Below are positions 5,230-6,661 of a stretch of 6,661 nucleotides of DNA, piece by piece. This stretch comes from an archaeon (GTDB taxonomy: Archaea; Thermoplasmatota; Thermoplasmata; Methanomassiliicoccales; Methanomethylophilaceae), in the NCBI GenBank assembly GCA_024399225.1, contig JAKSHV010000062.1, forward strand, positions 1 through 6,661, read 5' to 3'. The position numbers were made by a program, and so were the translations under genes. The notes under the pieces were generated by a model. That model was not told the origin of the DNA. It saw only the letters and a program-made list of their open reading frames with translations, and ran no database searches. Numbering within the stretch: position 1 is the stretch's first letter; each line of letters begins with the position of its first letter.

Positions 5230-5978
5230 AGCGGTGCGCTCCTTCTGTCGATCATGCTTGCGATGTATCCTGCTCCGAATCCGTTGTCGATGTTGACGAC
5301 GCTTACATCGGATGCGCAGGAATCCATCATTGAGAGTAATGCGGTGACACCTTTGAACGATGCACCGTAGCCTACGGAGGTGGGTACTGCGATGACAGGG
5401 ACATCCACTAATCCGCCCACCACACTCGGCAGTGCACCTTCCATGCCTGCCACGACGACTATCGCCCTGGCCTTGGACAGGGTTTCGACCTTTGATAACA
5501 GGCGGTGGATCCCGGAGACTCCTACGTCGTAGATCCTTTCCACCCTGCTTCCCAGGGTTTCGGCGGTTACTGCGGCCTCCTCTGCGATGGGGATGTCGCT
5601 GGTTCCTGCGGTTACCACGCAGACGAAACTGTTGTCGGAAGGTGCGGGTGTGTTTCCAACGGTGCAGATGCGTGCTTCAGAATGATATGTGACGTTCTCG
5701 AGTTCCTTTTTCAGAGCATCATAAGCGTCGGTGCCACAACGGGTCACCATGACGCAGGATGAACCTCCGCTCAGAAGGGCCTTTGCGATTCCGAGGGATT
5801 GCTCGGGGGTTTTACCGGCTCCGTAGATGACCTCGGTAGCACCCTGTCTGATCAGTCTGTGGGTGTCGGCCTTGGCATATCCGAGGTCTACGAAAGGCTG
5901 TATGCGGAGCTGCTCGTATGCTTCTTCGGGAGTGATCCTCCCCTCTTTGACCATATTGAGCAATTCCAGTGTGTTCAT
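5226..5978 (-). CDS. larB: LarB, NaAD carboxylase/hydrolase of NPN synthesis
   Basis: LarB carboxylates the pyridinium ring of nicotinic acid adenine dinucleotide and cleaves its phosphoanhydride, giving the biscarboxylated mononucleotide that LarE uses. The 250-aa protein has a helical N-terminal part (about 1-30), the segment DLGYAKADTHRLIRQG at 31-46 followed by EVIYGAGKTPEQ, and a PurE-like core from about 118. In the core, TAGTSDIP (123-130), YDVGVSGIHRLL (150-161), GMEGALPSVVGG (178-189) and PTSVGYGASFKG (199-210) are characteristic. Cys221, in DSCASDVSVVNIDNGFGAG, corresponds to the cysteine reported to form the covalent pyridinium adduct in the L. plantarum enzyme. The ATG overlaps the larE stop by four bases, and the stop overlaps the larC start by four, so the three proteins are likely made together. 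Older annotations call this family AIR carboxylase-like, but the operon and motifs favour LarB. Confidence 0.95.
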   Translation of the reverse strand: MNTLELLNMVKEGRITPEEAYEQLRIQPFVDLGYAKADTHRLIRQGATEVIYGAGKTPEQSLGIAKALLSGGSSCVMVTRCGTDAYDALKKELENVTYHSEARICTVGNTPAPSDNSFVCVVTAGTSDIPIAEEAAVTAETLGSRVERIYDVGVSGIHRLLSKVETLSKARAIVVVAGMEGALPSVVGGLVDVPVIAVPTSVGYGASFKGVTALLSMMDSCASDVSVVNIDNGFGAGYIASMIDRRSAPL

Positions 5979-6661
5979 GCCTTCGGTACCCTTTCCTTAT
6001 AAATTACAGATGGAAAATGATTCATAAGTACTCTTTCCACGTCGGATCTCCTGTTTTCCAGGAGTTCTCTCTGGGCCGCAACGGTTTCCAGGACCGCTCC
6101 CTCGGACGTGGTGCGTACCCTGAAATCGGACAGACCCAGGATACGCAGTTCATCCTCGGTCTCCTCGGCCCTTAGGAGATTTTCATCGGTGAGTACCATG
6201 CCGGTCGGGATCCTTGTTGCGAGACAGGAATTGGAAGGCAGGTTCCAGGTCCAAAGGTCTGCCTCGCGGGAGAGTTCCCTCACCATTGGTTTGGTTATTC
6301 CGCACATACGCAGCGGAGACAGTACTCCGAGTTCCTCCAGTGCCTTCATTCCGGGACGCTCGGCGGGATCGTCGGATGCGTTGCTCGCATCGATGACGCA
6401 TTTCTTCTTGTCCTCGCGTGCCTTGGCGATTATACTGCCGAAGATGTTCTTCTTGCAGAGATAGCAGCGGTTTGCGGGGTTGGCTCTCACCTCGGGATCG
6501 GACAGGGTGTTCTGGAGAATGATGTGGAGTTCGACATCTAGATGCTCTGCGGTCTTCTTCGCATCCTCCAGTTCGAACATAGGCTGGAACTGGGTCTTGA
6601 CGAAGTAGGCGGTGACGTCGGATCCGCACTCGACCGCTGCATAGAGCAGATAGGATGAATC
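5975..6661 (-). CDS. larE: LarE, sulfur insertase of NPN synthesis (N-terminus cut by window edge)
   Basis: LarE belongs to the PP-loop ATP pyrophosphatase family. It activates the nucleotide's carboxylates by adenylation and replaces oxygen with sulfur to give thiocarboxylates. The visible 228 codons start at the window edge with D-S-S, the end of the SGG-x-D-S PP-loop, so roughly the first 20-35 residues and the start codon lie outside. Later motifs fit the family: DPEVRANPANRCYLCK, SNASDDPAERPGMKALEELGVLSPL, then NSCLATRIPTG. Three cysteines, Cys66 and Cys69 (CxxC) and Cys146 by visible-fragment numbering, match LarE types that carry a [4Fe-4S] cluster and act catalytically. The L. plantarum enzyme instead sacrifices a single cysteine. 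The stop codon overlaps the larB ATG (ATGA). It is the first visible gene of the operon; its promoter is out of view. Confidence 0.93.
   Translation of the reverse strand, partial: DSSYLLYAAVECGSDVTAYFVKTQFQPMFELEDAKKTAEHLDVELHIILQNTLSDPEVRANPANRCYLCKKNIFGSIIAKAREDKKKCVIDASNASDDPAERPGMKALEELGVLSPLRMCGITKPMVRELSREADLWTWNLPSNSCLATRIPTGMVLTDENLLRAEETEDELRILGLSDFRVRTTSEGAVLETVAAQRELLENRRSDVERVLMNHFPSVIYKERVPKA

Noticed and set aside
4306..5370. 354-codon plus-strand open frame opposite larC and larB
   Set aside because: It spans the larB/larC junction in antisense, and both of those genes are clearly real. The composition is that of a shadow frame.

Overview
This window is most likely from an archaeon, probably a Thermoplasmata-type methanogen such as a member of the Methanomassiliicoccales. 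The evidence is TATA boxes about 26 bp upstream of several genes, two apparently leaderless starts, a tRNA gene with no encoded CCA, GTG and TTG starts, and GGA/AGG-rich codon use at moderately high GC. The phylum-level call is reasonable. The order-level call is inference from overall protein flavour.

Left part (1-1565): a tRNA-Val(CAC) on the minus strand is divergent from a plus-strand aldehyde dehydrogenase (ALDH) superfamily protein. The two have separate TATA boxes about 30 bp apart. The ALDH fold is intact, but the catalytic cysteine is replaced by leucine, and the oxyanion asparagine and cofactor-binding Lys/Glu are also replaced. It looks like a pseudoenzyme.

Middle part (1581-3864): three minus-strand genes, read right to left. 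The first is a putative HTH/zinc-ribbon protein with a GTG start and a likely leaderless transcript. The second is a two-ACT-like-domain protein that starts at TTG behind a good Shine-Dalgarno sequence. The third overlaps it by one base (TGATG) and resembles NrdG/PflA-type radical SAM activases, but all three cluster cysteines are replaced (Ser, Ser, Leu) while the GGEP motif is kept. It converges on the ALDH-like gene with a 15-bp gap. Two neighbouring families that keep their fold but lack catalytic cysteines are the most unusual content of the window.

Right part (3956-6661): tRNA-Leu(TAA) on the plus strand carries an encoded CCA and ends on the base next to the stop codon of the opposing larC. 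The minus-strand operon larE-larB-larC encodes three enzymes for the nickel-pincer nucleotide (NPN) cofactor of lactate racemase-type enzymes. LarB makes the dicarboxylated pyridinium nucleotide, LarE inserts sulfur, and LarC inserts nickel. Both junctions are 4-base ATGA overlaps. larE is cut by the window edge just after its PP-loop. No larA-type racemase is visible here.

There is no mobile element, CRISPR array, or gene-free stretch longer than 300 bases.
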